Source: Cryptomeria japonica (Eukaryota > Streptophyta > Pinopsida > Cupressales > Cupressaceae). Taken from it: a stretch of DNA of 64,000 bases. The translations under genes and the position numbers were made by a program. Where the stretch lies: positions 103,004,239 through 103,068,238 of the forward strand of contig NC_081413.1 of NCBI RefSeq assembly GCF_030272615.1, read 5' to 3'. Position 1 is the first letter of the stretch, and the number at the start of each line of letters is the position of its first letter. Shown here piece after piece: positions 44,454 through 56,956 of this stretch. The notes under the pieces were generated by a model. That model was not told the DNA's origin. It searched no databases and saw only the letters and a program-made list of their open reading frames with translations.

Positions 44454-45543
44454 TTTCTTCGATCACTGGTCATGTGATGGGAACAACGACTATCAATGAT
44501 CCAACCATCAGAGTTATGTATTTGAGGTACTAATGCCTTCTGATCAGATATCTCCTCTTTAATGGCTAAAAAAACAATATCTTGATTAGCATCACCATTA
44601 GATTCCTCATCATTGATACCGCCATCAACAATAATAAGACAATCTCTTTTTCCTTTACCCTTATACTTCTTGAATTTCTCTCGTTTGTGCTCATTGTCAC
44701 CATTAGGATAGTTAGTAGCTATGTTTCCAATCTTGTTGCATGCAAAATATTTCAAAGGTAATTTACCTCTATATTTACCAGTACCTCTGGGAAATCGCTT
44801 GGCCAACAATGATTCAAGCTCAGTTAAACTATCTTCATCATCAAGTTCTCTGCTGGATCTAGATTCATAACTGTGACTGACATCTCTACTTTTCCTCATA
44901 AATAGGTTAGAAATAGAAGCTCTAAATGCAGACTCAGACTTCTATACACTACCATCATAACCATTTAATTCAAAAGTAGTAATCTTGCCAATGATGGAGT
45001 CAAGGGTTACCTTAGTTTTTTCAATAGACTTTAGCTCCTGAATGGATGCAACTTGGATAGGATAGACCGGTAGCAAGGTTCTCAATACCTTACTGATCAC
45101 TATAGCATCTTCCACTTTACCTCTTGCACTCTTAATTTCACCGACTATCTCTTTTATCCTTTGAACATACTCTTGGATATTCTCACATTCAACCCTCCGC
45201 ATGTCATTAAACTTTCCTCTTAGACTCTCTTCTTTAGAATCTTAACATGTTCATCACCGTTATAAATCTCTTTAAGTTTTTTCTATACACCATATGTAGT
45301 CTCTAGACCATGAACATCTACATACTCTGCATCAGACAAAGAACTGATAATAGCCTCTAATGCTTGATTGTTTTCTTGTTGCTCTTTCTTCTGATCATCA
45401 ATCATAATCCCACTAGGTGCAACCTATTGAGTAACAACATGTTCCCAGTATTGATTTCCTAGACTCTTGATATAAATTTTTATTCTATCACTCCATATCC
45501 TATAGTTCTCTTTATTAAACTTCAGACCTTCCTTCTTCATCAT
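44454..45543 (-). pseudogene. COP3 gag and start of protease
   Basis: The gag start is the ATG at 45543 (MMKKEGLKFNKENYRIW), which fits the copia gag start. The zinc knuckle near 44725-44770 reads YFACNKIGNIATNY, with three of its four metal ligands replaced. The protease at 44460-44525 reads GWIIDSRCSHHMTSD; the DSG triad has become DSR. Stops lie near 45425, 45285, 45240 and 44940. The protease continues on the far side of GYC at 32319. Confidence 0.87.
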
Positions 45544-45599
45544 GATAGACAAGATCTTTACCTTAAACTATTAGGCTTATACCTTAGAGGACCTGATAA

Positions 45600-45611
45600 G
45601 CTCTAATACCA
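45600..45611 (-). other. COP3 primer-binding site (one mismatch)
   Basis: The minus strand reads TGGTATTAGAGC, one base different from the usual Met-tRNA site TGGTATCAGAGC (C to T). It is two bases from the LTR at 45614. Confidence 0.9.
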
Positions 45612-45613
45612 AT

Positions 45614-46921
45614 TGATGGTATGATGAAAGAATAAGAATCTGGTCAACGACTGAGAGGGGGGGGTGAATCAGTAGATAGAAAAATTGATACTAACTCACC
45701 AATCTCAAAGTCAATCTCTCAAAGTAAACTTAGAACTATCAATGCAATATCACTATCAAGATAAAAACCCTCAAGATAAATGGGTTGACTGTTACAACAA
45801 ACTAATAGTAAACAACTTCAAACTCAAACATCCAAATGCTTTTATTGACATAAGTAAAACTTCATTTCACAATGCTTTTGGTTATCATGACTTATCAAAG
45901 TGGATTAAGTAGTTAAGAAAATCAACCATAAGAACATAACCACAAAAATATTCACCACTTGACACAATGTTTTTGATGTAGAAACCCAAATGGGAAAAAC
46001 CACGGTGAGATGAGACTCATAAGATAACAGATCCTATTAGGGACCACCCCGTTAAGGGATTGACTATAATGCCTTGTTAGAAGAAATACCCTATAAGGAG
46101 TAACCTTGGTAGAGGATTTGAAATCCAAGCTAATGGATCACCTAGTTAGAGGATTTGAATAGTACCAAGCTTGTTAAAGCTTACCTGGCTAGGGGATTTC
46201 AATCTGCTATAATTGTTAGAAAACAATAGGAGTTTGTTGATTTATTTTAATAGCACTATAGTTGCTTGTTTAGATCCTTTTCATGGTTCTATCTACCTTT
46301 ATTCAAACTGTAGATACATCATTCGATTTGGCAACAACATAATCAACTAAAAATTTGCCAACTTCAAAACTAAACAACTCATTGACCTTATAAACAAATC
46401 AATTAGGCTGGTAACACAACAAAAACCTAATTCTCTCATAGAGATTACAAACAAGTCGGTTCAAGTATGACCATTGCATTACATAGCAATCTCTGCACAT
46501 CAATCAAGAAAACCTTGACCGCTCCTTGATCATCGCTTCATCGAACTCAATAACTCATCATGCGCTTTGCATTAAATGTAATATACTTGCTCATTCCCTA
46601 GACAAAAATTATTTCATCAACATGCCAAAATCTCTTTGAAACTCTCTTCATACAATAAGCATATGTGTCATAATCATTACGGCTCATCATCAGATCATAA
46701 AACAATATAATCAATTCACCACACTTAATCGGTTAGTGTTTATCAAATCAACAGGTAGGGTTTACCGATTCAACTCTCCAATACATAGCAATATCGGTTT
46801 ACTCCACAAATTCTTCCTATCGGTTACAAAACATCATTACAACAATATCATTATCAGTTAATTGACATCAATGACAACATAACATATCATTAATGCAATC
46901 TTCATGCAAATGCCAATAACA
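45614..46921 (-). repeat. COP3 5' LTR
   Basis: A 1308 bp LTR from TGATGGTATG to TGCCAATAACA on the plus strand. Landmarks shared with the COP1 and COP2 LTRs are the G run at 45655-45663, the box at 45979-46010 and the degenerate unit array at 46030-46210. The following five bases, CCTGC (46922-46926), would be the target duplication; the partner is outside the window. Confidence 0.9.
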
Positions 46922-47045
46922 CCTGCATTTGTTAGTCCAAAAGGCATCTTACAATAGGCATAAGTGCCCCATTTAGTAGTGAATGCAGTCTTGTATTGGT
47001 TAGATTATTAGACTAAGATTTGGTTATAACGTGAGTATCCATCCA
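46922..47045 (-). pseudogene. GYE minus-strand RT fragment
   Basis: The minus strand encodes FMDGYSRYNQILV, two stops, then KTAFTTKWGTYAYCKMPFGL and TNA, a Tat-like RT palm. It ends at the COP3 LTR, whose insertion split it. On the right it abuts a plus-strand RNase H fragment, so strand polarity flips near 47045. The continuation of this RT lies beyond COP3, outside the window. Confidence 0.82.
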
Positions 47046-48646
47046 TGAATGAAGGCCTAAAGGACTATGAACTCAAGTACAACTATGTGGAAAAATAAGT
47101 TATTATGGTTGTGAGAGCACCAAAAACGTTCAGACACGTGCTCTCAAACAACATGATTCATCTCCTAGTCCCACATGCCAACATTAAGGATTTCCTTCTC
47201 AACAAGGATATGGGTGAGAAGAGAGCTGGATGGTTCACTAAGGTCATGGAGTATGACCTTGAAATTAAAATTAACATGTTAGTGAGGGAAAGAGGACTCT
47301 ATGAGCAGTTCAATTTATCTTTTGGGAAAGAGCCAGCGACCTTCCTCTTGCTGCAGGAAGAAGAACAAGTTGATAACTAGGGAGATGCACAAACTGGTTG
47401 GTTGGAAGTTATGTATGCCTTCTTAAAGGATGGTGGCTATCCTTCCCACTTTTATAAAACCAAGAGAAGGCATCTAAGATTGCACTCAATCCCTTATGCC
47501 TTAGTGGATGGTATATTATTCAAAAGAATCCTGGATGGTGTCTTTCTAAGGTGCATCCATGGAGATTAGACCAGTAGGTTGTTAAAGGAATTACATAATG
47601 GGCCCTTTGGTGGCTATTTCTCAACATGAACTACAACTATAAATATCATGAGAGAAGGATATTATTGGCCTTCTCTATTCAATGATGCTCACAAATGGGT
47701 TAGATAATGCAAAGAATATGCACTTTTTGCATGAAAGAAAGGGTTAGCTACCCTTCCTCTTCATCCCATTTCAAATAATCAGCCCTTTGCACAATGGGGG
47801 CTTGATTTCATTGGCCCTATCAATCCAATGTCAAGTGTAGGCCATAAGTGGATATTGACTGCCATAGACTATTTCCAAAGGTGGACAAAGGTTGTTGCTT
47901 TGAAGGATGCAACTGAGAATTTAGTGGTTCAATTCCTTGAGGGGATTGCAACCAGATTTGGAGCCCCTTCCCCCATCATATCAGACAATGCCAAGGCCTT
48001 TGTGGGATCTCAGATTAGCCTCTGGGTAGTCCAACATGATGTGTTTCTAGAAACATCATCAAATTATTATCCTCAAGCCAATGGCTTGGTTGAGACCTCC
48101 AACAAGAATCTAATCAGGATCATCAAAAGGACTCTTGAGGACAATCAGAGAGCATGGAACTTAAAGTTGGGGACAACCCTATGGGCTAATAGGAATACTC
48201 CCAAGAGAGCATTGGGTAATTCTCCTTTCATCCTAGTATATCGGAGGGAATCTAGGCTCCCCATAACCCTTGAGTTTCCATCCCTGCACCTAGCACATCA
48301 GTTGAAGCTCTTGAAAAATGATGCCTTGTTAGTAAGGTATGTTGAACTTATAGAGCTTGAAGAGGTCAAAGAGAAGGCCAAGCAAACCTTAAATTCCCAT
48401 TAGGGATAGATGAAAAGATATTTTGATAGGAGATCCAAGTTGAGGACCTTCCAAGTAAGAGATTTTGTCCTAAAATGGGATGCTGATAGAGTGAAACCTG
48501 AGAGGCACTCAAAATTTGACACAATATGGAGTGGTCCCTATATGATTATAGGCTGCAAGGAGGCTAATGCTTTGAAGTTAGCCATGTTGAATGGGGAAGA
48601 TCTCCCCATTTTGGTGAATGGGATTCACCTTAAAGCATGTACTTAA
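47046..48646 (+). pseudogene. GYE plus-strand pol fragment: RNase H and integrase
   Basis: It begins in RNase H (DYELKYNYVEK near 47065-47097, then HLLVPHANIKDFLLNKD) with a stop after VEK. The integrase finger (LHNGPFGGYFS ... REGYYWP ... CKEYALFA, 47585-47745) is degenerate and holds three stops. The integrase core is better kept: WGLDFIGPI near 47800, ISDNAKAF near 47975 and ANGLVETSNKNL near 48080 provide the D, D, E residues. A C-terminal part (RYFDRRSKLRTFQVRDFVLK) runs to 48646. Similarity is to the Tat/Athila branch. It carries no RT of its own. Confidence 0.85.
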
Positions 48647-50700
48647 GGGGTTGTTGCATCTTCTTTTGTAAATATTTTAATTTATGTTCTTCTTCTTTCC
48701 AAAAAGTGAGCGCGCATAGGCTATTCTCTAGAATGGAAAAGTTTTGACTTTTGTAGCACAGAGTTTATCTTTTTGTTTCAGGTTTTGACTTTGCACCCAA
48801 TTGAATTCAGGGCTACTGATCAATGCGCCAAGCAAACTTGCCATGCCTATCGAATCGCCAGAAATGTTGGCAATTTTTGTGCCAACGTTAATAGGGAGCA
48901 AGGGAAAATGTTCTCACGGGATAAGGTCCCATGGGATAAGAGAACAAAATAAAATTAAGACTTTCTAATTCTGTACATTCCCGTAGGATAAGAAAATAAA
49001 GGTAAAACAAATAACACAACAACGGCACACGGGATAAGAAAATCAACAAAGGCAGGGATTTTCTCTTATCCTGTGAAGTAAAATAGATGCAAAAAAGACC
49101 ACGGGAGATAAGAAATAATGATAATCTTTTTTATTATCTTGCAAAGTTATAAATATATCAACATAAGGAAGTCTAAGGTGAGGTGAACCCCAGTCGGATA
49201 AGTGTTTGGCAGGTTTAGATAAAGTCTGCGAGATAGGACCGTAGGATAAGAGAAGTCCAAAGTGGGGAAGCTTTTCCCTTATCCCACAGCACATTGGAAG
49301 TAGTCACATGGTCTCATGGCATAAGGTCAACAAGGAGAAAAAGTGAGCATTTTACTTATCCTGTGAGGTTTCAAGGGCATCAACGGCAGCCATGGGACAA
49401 GAAACAAAGAAGAAAAATAAAGGAACTTTTATCTCGTGAGGTTGAATAGACAGTGAAGATGTGCTGTGTGATAAAAAAACAAGAAAGGCAAAGCAAGCAA
49501 AGGCTTATCCCGTGGGTAAAAAATGGACCCACAGAGAGGTTGCGGGATCGAAACTCAGTGCAATCGATGGTTAAACATAGCCAGTGAAACATGGACCCAG
49601 GATGCCACATCTTCCAATTACGGTCGTTGGATTTTCATAAAGGTCCAATCCGACGACCATATTTTAATCTTGCGTTGGGCTTGTTAAATGCCTGCATGGA
49701 GAGATCTCACATGTCCATCTTTGCAAAAATCTCTCAAATCAATGGTGGACATTTGAATTCATGATGGTAATTGGGTTTTGAATGCTCTTCAGGAGGGTGG
49801 TTGTCGACCTCTCATGTGCTTAGTTGCCACCCATTTCAGACCTAATCTCGCTCCAACCACTGGATTTCAATGCCATAACTCCAGAGGTGATCCCTAGAGG
49901 CAAATTTTAGATGCCACCATGCCTTTTCAATGCAATATAGAAAATTTGTATCCCTTCAAGTGTGCTTAGCCATGCTTGTTGATAGGGATTTCTTCACCAA
50001 GGAGTGATTTTTCTCTTTTCTAGGCTAAGGGATGTCTTCCAGAGGGTGTTCCAGCACGTTATCAGATCTGTCGATCTGATCTTCTCCCCCCTCAGACATT
50101 TTGTAACCTAACCTTGGTTATGGTTAAGGTTTTCATCAGTTGTAACCATCTTAGTTATGTCTAAACTATAAAGGCAATTTTGTAACCTGTTCATAGGATC
50201 TCCTTTTTTCTCTTACAGTAATCTATGATTTCTGCAACTGTAGAATCACCTTGTCTCTATATTAATAGAATTTGCTCGTCTTATCTAGTTTCAGTTTATG
50301 CAAATTTGTGTATCTCTTTTACATGTTTGTATGAATGCATCTTTTATCGCTTTCTCAGCATCTATGATAGTGTTGACTCCTCTTAGAGTGGCATTTGAGA
50401 ACATTGTTCGTTCCTATGCCATTGTTAAGAATTCCAACCTTGACTCAGTCTTAGAAATCTAGTCTTGGATAGAAACTTGTGTATCTTAAGGGCAGTTTTA
50501 TTGATGTTTTGTGCAATTAAATATGGGGGTAGATCAACTTTTAGTCTAGGTGCAATCCTTGTTTCCCTTCTTTCATGCAACCCTTCTCTCTCTCTCCCGT
50601 TTCCCTATCAGAACATAGATTAGTTTTATCAATGTTGGGTTGGTCCAACACCTGCACTCAGATTGAATTAGAAGTTGGTCTTCTCCAGAGATTCAACCTC
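48647..50700 (+). other. GYE 3' non-coding region and probable LTR with motif array
   Basis: About 2 kb without a gene. A candidate LTR start, TGTTGGCAATTTTTG, lies at 48865 and forms a hairpin with TGCCAAC. A possible TATA box (TATAAAGG) is near 50168, about where a promoter would sit in such an LTR. Between 48915 and 49520 about fifteen copies of a motif like CGTGGGATAAG occur in both orientations. I could not fix the right end of the LTR or find a clear primer-binding site, so the element limits are open. Confidence 0.5.
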
Positions 50701-52134
50701 ACATTTAGCAAGGTCCCACACTTGAGAGGTTGTTTTCATGTTTGACAAGGTTGATGATCAAGGTTTCTTGGGTCATAAAGGGTGCAAAATTTTGTGACAA
50801 CGGATACTTTGGTGAAAGAAAATATTATTAACACTCCTTTTACAAATCTTCCTCTTAAGGATGAAGTTTTGAAAATTGATGTTGATCTTTCTCCTAAAAA
50901 GTACCTTTCCTATAATAATACCTTAGAGAAAGAGGATAATATCATAAATATCATCCTTGATGTCACTTTACCTTCCATACATTATATCTCTCCTAGAGAA
51001 GAAGTGTTAATGGACATTGATTTACCCTTTCTCAAATTTAGTCCTTCTAATGAGGTCATATTTGTGCAAGAAGAGTTTATGAGAACTTCTTTCAAAGATC
51101 TCCCTCCTAAAAATGAATCTTTGAAGAATGATATTTATCCTAAAATGTACCTTCCTCATGAGGATAATTTGGTGCAAGAGGATGAAATCATCACCAATTT
51201 CCTTAATGCTCTCCCTTCTAAAGATGCATCATTGGAGAACAAAGAGATCAATCAAGTCAATACCATTCATGTTTCTAGTTATGAGAAGCCTAAACCCAAG
51301 GAGCCTCCGAATATCCTAAAAGTTGCAAAATACACATGTGAAAGAGATGTTATTGAAATGCAACTAAAACAAAAATATGGTTCTGAAATACATCAAACAT
51401 TTAATGCTTGTGTCAAAAAGAAAGATCCTCATATTCTTCTCACTTCTCTTTATTCCTCCTCTTGACCTAAGAAGGACATTGATAAGGATCTTGTTGAGAA
51501 ACTCCATGGTATCTTATCAAAGATCTTTTTTTGGGACTTGACTCAAACTTCCCCTTCATACCATAGTTTGATCCAAGAAGCCTTTCATAAATTGGTTTCT
51601 CATCCTTCTTCTAAACCAATTGATATCACATTCTGACAAGATGAATTACCTTCTATAGAGGTTAGAAACAAAGATGGTCCCCTTATGATTACTCCTTGTA
51701 TTTATGAATACAACATAAGAGGTACCTTAATTGGTAATGGGTCAACACTTAACATTTGTTGTGTTGCCTTATTAGATAAGATAAATTTGGATCATTCTTT
51801 TATTCAACCTAATCCTCTTTGTGTCTGTGGCTTTGATAATGTTCCTAGAGAGACACTTGGTATAGTCATACTACCTATCAAGGTAGGACCTATGAATTTA
51901 CCTACTTCTATTCACGTCATGCCCAACCATCTTAATTGTAACCTTCTTCTAGGTAGACCATCGATTCATGCTATGAAAGTAGTCCCTTCTACTCTTTATC
52001 GCATAATTAAATTCATATATCATAATGAACTTCACACAATCAAGGCTGATCCCAATCCTTATGATGTTCATGATGAAGAAGGATGCCTTTCTCCCTTTAA
52101 TACTATGATTTATTCAATAACAAAACATCCTATC
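50701..52134 (+). pseudogene. GYF, Tat-like gag/protease fragment
   Basis: An open frame at 50782-51465 shows a degenerate internal repeat of roughly 40-50 residues (forms of NLPLKDEVLKIDVDLSPKKYL, DLPPKNESLKND, ALPSKDASLEN). A stop at 51463 and another near 51636 follow. The second part (51660-52134) is a retropepsin-like segment, with MPNHLNCNLLLGRPSIHAMK near 51920-51980 and STLYRIIKFIYHNELHTI. The active-site block reads LIGNGSTLNI, so the catalytic Asp seen in relatives (LIDGG) is absent. GYD is inserted at 52135, and the rest is outside the window. I found no zinc knuckle. Confidence 0.7.
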
Positions 52135-53344
52135 TGTAATACCCTAAAATTGGTCATCTAAACCATGGCCCCCTAATCTCGACAACATCACCAAGGTCCT
52201 AACCAAAGGCATTTAAATCAATCTTGAGCACACATTTAATTAATTCTCTAATCATTAAATGTCACATGACAAATGAATCATTCTATATTAATTAAATATT
52301 TATTTAATTAATTATATCATTCCAGTAAATCATTTTGATCAATTATCCTAATTAAATTATTAAATATCCTAACATATTTAATTAATTAATAAATTTTCCA
52401 TTTAATCATAAAAAGGGAATTAATTTATTACAAAAGAGGAATTAATTACAAAGAAAGAGTTAAATTGAAAATAAAATAAAATAAAATAATTGAATTGAGA
52501 GAGAAATCAAACTTGAGATATTATTTCTTCTTCTAAATTGAGATAACCTGAAATCAAAAAAGTAATTAAATTGAATTATGAATCATTCTCTAAAATTGGA
52601 ACTCAAAGCTTTTGATAAAAGAAGTCCAATTGCATTCAAAAGACTATTTTCTTGAATAGATTAAAGAATCGCATGGAATCACCTATTTTTATCTCAAGTG
52701 CATGGAATTAATTGAATTTTATCTCCAATGCAAACTCGAACTTATAATCTGAATGCATTTTAATCAAGCTACAAGTGGAATCTATCTCAAGGTTAACTGA
52801 ATCTGATTTCTCAATCATTTCAATTATCCTAAATTGTGTTTTTTCTTGAATAATCTCAACTGCTCATTGCTAATTAATCTTGACTGTTGGTCTCTCTTTT
52901 GAATTTGTATAAATTTAGCCTTCATCTCTCATTCAAAACACCTTGGAGATTTATTGTTATTATGCAGTCTTTTCTCTGGAGTCATTGAAGATATTATTTT
53001 TTAGATTATTGCATCTTAGTTTAGCTTGTTTTGCATATTTAGTTCAATTATGATTGCTTGAATTCATTTAGCTTACTATTCATCCATCTAGCTTAAATAT
53101 TGCATCCATTTAGCTTAATATCATGCTCATATAGATTAAATCCTTCGTCTTGGTGTGGTCTAGTCACTGGCATTGCTTATATAAATCTGAGAGAAAGTCT
53201 ATACTTGCATCTCTTAGAAGGCAATGGGTCAATTTGATATGGTTTTATTATTTATGCTTATATCTATCTAACCATACATGTAATGACTTAATTTAAGTGT
53301 TGTGTCTTACAACTTGCAGATACTTATTCCACTTTTCACACACA
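52135..53344 (+). repeat. GYD 5' LTR
   Basis: It starts TGTAATACCC and ends TTTTCACACACA, about 1.2 kb. The first 100 bases match the GYB LTR start (29190 leftwards), and the last 60 bases also match. Confidence 0.88.
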
Positions 53345-53348
53345 TTTC

Positions 53349-53366
53349 TGGTGCCCACCATGGGGC
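53349..53366 (+). other. GYD primer-binding site
   Basis: TGGTGCCCACCATGGGGC lies four bases after the LTR end. It is related to the GYB site (TGGCACCACCGTGGGG) but not identical, and neither is the Met-tRNA type. The tRNA is not identified. Confidence 0.65.
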
Positions 53367-55442
53367 AGAAGACTACATCTTTCGGCCCTGCAGATTAACT
53401 TTTTCTTATTTTTTGGATTTTTGTCCATATAGTTACTGTGAAATCTCGTACGAGTTTTCCCATAGGCCCGTATGACAAACTATAGGTATTGTACGATCAC
53501 GTATGAATTATCGTATGTCTCGACGAGAATTGTCATACTGTATTCTATATTTTTGCGTTAAAAACAAATTGCATTCCTCAGGTTCTTTATTGGATTTTGA
53601 TCATACTAACGCTGACCCTGGCTTGTTATCTGTTTGTCTAAGGAATTTTCACATCCTAATCAGATTTTGCAGAAGGCTTGTCAAAGAATATGCTTGTCAA
53701 ACAAAAACAATATGACTACTAGTTCGTTGTCTTTGCAGGATGCCTGAGAAGATTCAAGTAAACATCATGTATTCTTTAAATTCATTTTTAGGCACCTAAA
53801 TTGCTATCTAGTTAATGAACAAATCTGTCTTTTGTGGTTTAAGAAAATTCTAAGCAGTAGGGGAGTATGCTCTTGTCTGCACAAACAATTAGAAATCCAG
53901 ACCCTTGAGGCATTTTCTAGATTTGAGATTTGTGTACCTTTAGTGGGCCTGTCACAGTGGGAAAAAATAATCACCCTGTGAGAACGACCCAAGTGAGTAC
54001 AACCGAACCTGAGGATTCCAACTCACTATAATAAATAGGCCTTTGGTGATTAAAGTCTCAAAGGACGGGATTATTTGAGTTTTCTCTTTCAGATCTCTTA
54101 TATCAAGCATTTTGTAGGGCCTCGCGGCCTCAATCATGTTTACGTGACTACAACTTGTTTTGGTACCTTGTCGGTCTATAGGCCTCAATCATGCTTGTGT
54201 GACTTCAAGGGGCAATTTCAAATAGAATTCCTAACTAAGAACTATAAGATAGAGGCTACCCGATTCACCTCCGAAAGGGGGGATAATCTTTGTGCAACAG
54301 AGATAGTAATTCTCCCAAGATACTTGTCATTTTGTGCCCCCATTAGCATTTGGAGTCAGCTAATACGGCATTGAGAATCCATTGCGTGAGACTCAGCGGC
54401 CGTATTCTGATTAGCTATTGGGTGTGTACCAGATTCTGTAAGAAAATGTTTTCTTCTCTCACCAAATTCCATAGGGTCAGCGTGTTGTGATTGAAGTCAT
54501 TATACATATTGTATGTTTACTATGTTTTCATCCCTGAAACTAAAACTAAAATATACCAAAACTGGAGAAAACAATAAACAATTCAGTGATCAAACTCTGT
54601 CCGTATCAAAAACTAGTATACCTCAGTCGTCCAAAAACTCAGTCCATCTCAAAATTGGTCGTCATCAATCATTGAAAATTCTATCTGTTTGAATCTCATC
54701 TTTGTCCAGTAAATTGTTATATGAGTTTTCTGAAATATCATTCTATTGCATATATCTTGTCATATGAAACTTCATTATCCTCACAGTTTGTCGTCTAACC
54801 CCTTATCAATTATCATACAAGATCTGAGAAATTGTCATCCTGGTCAGGGAATTGTCGCCTGAGCCTCTGTCTTGTGTCGTACAAAAAATCTTCATATCTG
54901 TCAGTTTATCGTCTGAGGTTTACCCACTTGTCATACGAACCTAGGCAGCAACTTGTATGAAATACTATTTTCATCATCTATAAATCATCAAACTATCATC
55001 TGGTTCTATAAATCCTATCGTACGAATTCCTAATTTTGCTAGTCCAGAATAGCCAAACTTTCCTAAAATAGTCCACAATGAGCATAAAATTGGTTATCAT
55101 CATCCTGAGCATAAACAAATCTAAACAGTGTACCTTTGTTGTTGTGTTGCATGATTTTGTCGATCATATTTTAGTTAGTTCAATCAACTACCTATCAAAC
55201 TTAAGTCACTTAGACCACATCTTACATAGGATAGATCATTCATGAAACCAAACCGAGTCTTAGTCACTTCTCTCAAATCAAACTAGGTAACTTAGATCAC
55301 GTCTTACATAGGATAGATCTTTCTTGAAACTAGACTAAATCTTAGTTGCTTCTCTCAAACAATACGTTAAATGAACAACTAGCTTTAAATTTGATCTTGA
55401 CTTCTACATCACATACAACTCTAGGTCAAATCAGTCGTAAAA
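53367..55442 (+). other. GYD long untranslated leader with motif arrays
   Basis: A 2.1 kb leader parallel to that of GYB. The first cluster of TCGTACGA-like motifs is at 53443-53540 and the second at 54765-55025. Between them is an antisense ORF (53952-54188). An imperfect duplicate of GGCCTCAATCATG occurs near 54127 and 54181. There is no sense gene. Confidence 0.7.
53952..54188 (-). other. Antisense ORF in GYD leader (78 codons)
   Basis: The counterpart of 26819-27040, starting MRPIDRQGTKTSCSHVNMIE and about 84% identical to it by eye. It has no stop although the sense coding regions of GYD carry many. No domain is recognised. It could be chance conservation. Confidence 0.3.
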
Positions 55443-56955
55443 ATGCCTACTCAAACTAGAAGTGCCCGTAAGAAATCCGATAGAGGCAAAGGACCATCCT
55501 TTTCATATCAAGATAATCCATTTTACATAGAGGATCCTGTCAGTAATAAACCTTCATCATCAAGTATACCATTTTTTTATCAACCCTTATCTCCCACCAT
55601 ATCTGGAGCAAGGCGAGAAAGAAGAGTTGCTAAACATGATGCTTCTGATAATATCAGTATCCATACCACTAATAGCGATTCCTCATCAGGTGATTCTGAA
55701 GCCTCTGAACCTATGAAAACTGTTATAAATAAATGTATAAATGATAAACATTTCCAAAATATGAGAAGATTATTATGTCTAGAGAAAAAGAAGATTGTTT
55801 TCTGGAACTAGCAAAACAAGGTGCTAAACTTCCTACTGATTATAACGTTGAGACCCTCATCACTAAAGAGGAAGAGACACCCTTAGAAATGGTAAACAAA
55901 CAATTATAAGCGTTACAGACTAAGATCACATAATTGAAAAACAATGATAAATCATCAAAACAACATTCTCTAGACATGATATGCCCATTTTCATTTGACA
56001 AAAACCTTTACATGCCTCCATTTCCTTCAAGAGTGGAGATTCTAAAATTTGACAAATATGATGGCAACTTAGATCCTCAAGACCATGTTAGAGAATTTTG
56101 TGCTTTATGTGTGGAATTCATGCATGAAAAAACATATCTCATGAGCCTTTTCCTAAGAAGTTTAGGAGGGCAAGCTATGAAATGGTTCTCAAGCCTACCT
56201 ATGAGAATAAAAACTTTTGAAGACTTAATCCAATTGTTTCTACACCAATACTCCTATAATATTTGTCATCCAGTCACTATGATTGAGCTTTGCAATACCA
56301 AATAGAAAACAGGAGAGCCCTTTCTCACTTTGCTTCAACGTTGGAGAAAGATGTTCTCTAGATATTCATGACCTATTCCAGATTCTGAGAAGATAGATAT
56401 CTTCATCAACAACTTGATACTTGAATTGAAATACAATATCAAAATGCAAGTGTACCCTTCATTCAAAAAAATGGTAGATAGTGCCCTTAGAATGAAATAT
56501 GTGCTTATAAAGAAAGGAGATATCTCACTTTGGAAAGAAACACAACAAGGTTCTAGTTCCAAAGAAAAGAACAAATATTGGAAATACGACAAAGACAACA
56601 ACAGGAACATTGTTAATGATAGAGTGGTAGACATTTTTAAAGAAAAATCATAATCCACAATATTTAAATTGGCTAGTGGTACACAAACACTCAAAGCAGC
56701 TAAAACAACAACAGAAAATCCTCCGAAAAAATTAAAAGAGTGGTTTAAAGAGAAACCTTGTCTTTCAAAACCTAAACATGACTTCACTCCTCTGGAAGAA
56801 TCATATGAATCCACTTTTAAAACTTTATTGGCAAATAATCTGATAACATTACCAGACAATTCTAGGCCATATGATCCGGAAGTCAAACCAAAATGGTGGA
56901 GATAAAATAAATACTATGAATACCATTGAAACAAAGGTCATAACACAAAAAACTA
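55443..56955 (+). pseudogene. GYD gag
   Basis: It starts at 55443 with MPTQTRSARKKSDRGKGPSF. The core domain contains DKYDGNLDPQDHVREFC near 56054-56110 and a Lys-rich C-terminal part. A frameshift near 55790 and stops at about 55906, 56305, 56369, 56651 and 56903 break it. The finger-like block before 56957 is nearly lost (YYEYH...KGHNTKNY). It would be the particle shell protein. Confidence 0.85.
56335..56886 (-). other. Antisense ORF over GYD gag (183 codons)
   Basis: The counterpart of 24293-24919. It is hydrophobic because it is the complement of Lys/Glu-rich codons. It stays open across gag stops, but that alone does not show function. Confidence 0.2.
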
Positions 56956-56956
56956 C

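Larger units (their letters stand above)
29191..46921 (-). mobile_element. COP3, Ty1/copia element interrupted by GYC
   Basis: A minus-strand copia element in two parts, 29191-32319 (integrase, RT, RNase H, polypurine tract) and 44449-46921 (LTR, primer-binding site, gag, protease). They are joined across the insertion of GYC with TSD GAAAT. It is related to COP1 and COP2 but a different family. Its 3' end is interrupted by GYB at 29190, and its missing 3' LTR is outside the window. Its right end (46921) sits in a Tat-like RT. It is heavily mutated. Confidence 0.9.

Noticed and set aside
48915-49520. CRISPR-like or satellite array
   Set aside because: Motifs occur in both orientations with uneven spacing and no constant repeat or spacer length; the context is a plant retrotransposon.
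50782-51465. Possible host gene of 227 codons
   Set aside because: It is followed by a retropepsin-like segment typical of Tat elements, has no introns or promoter context, and sits among element fragments.
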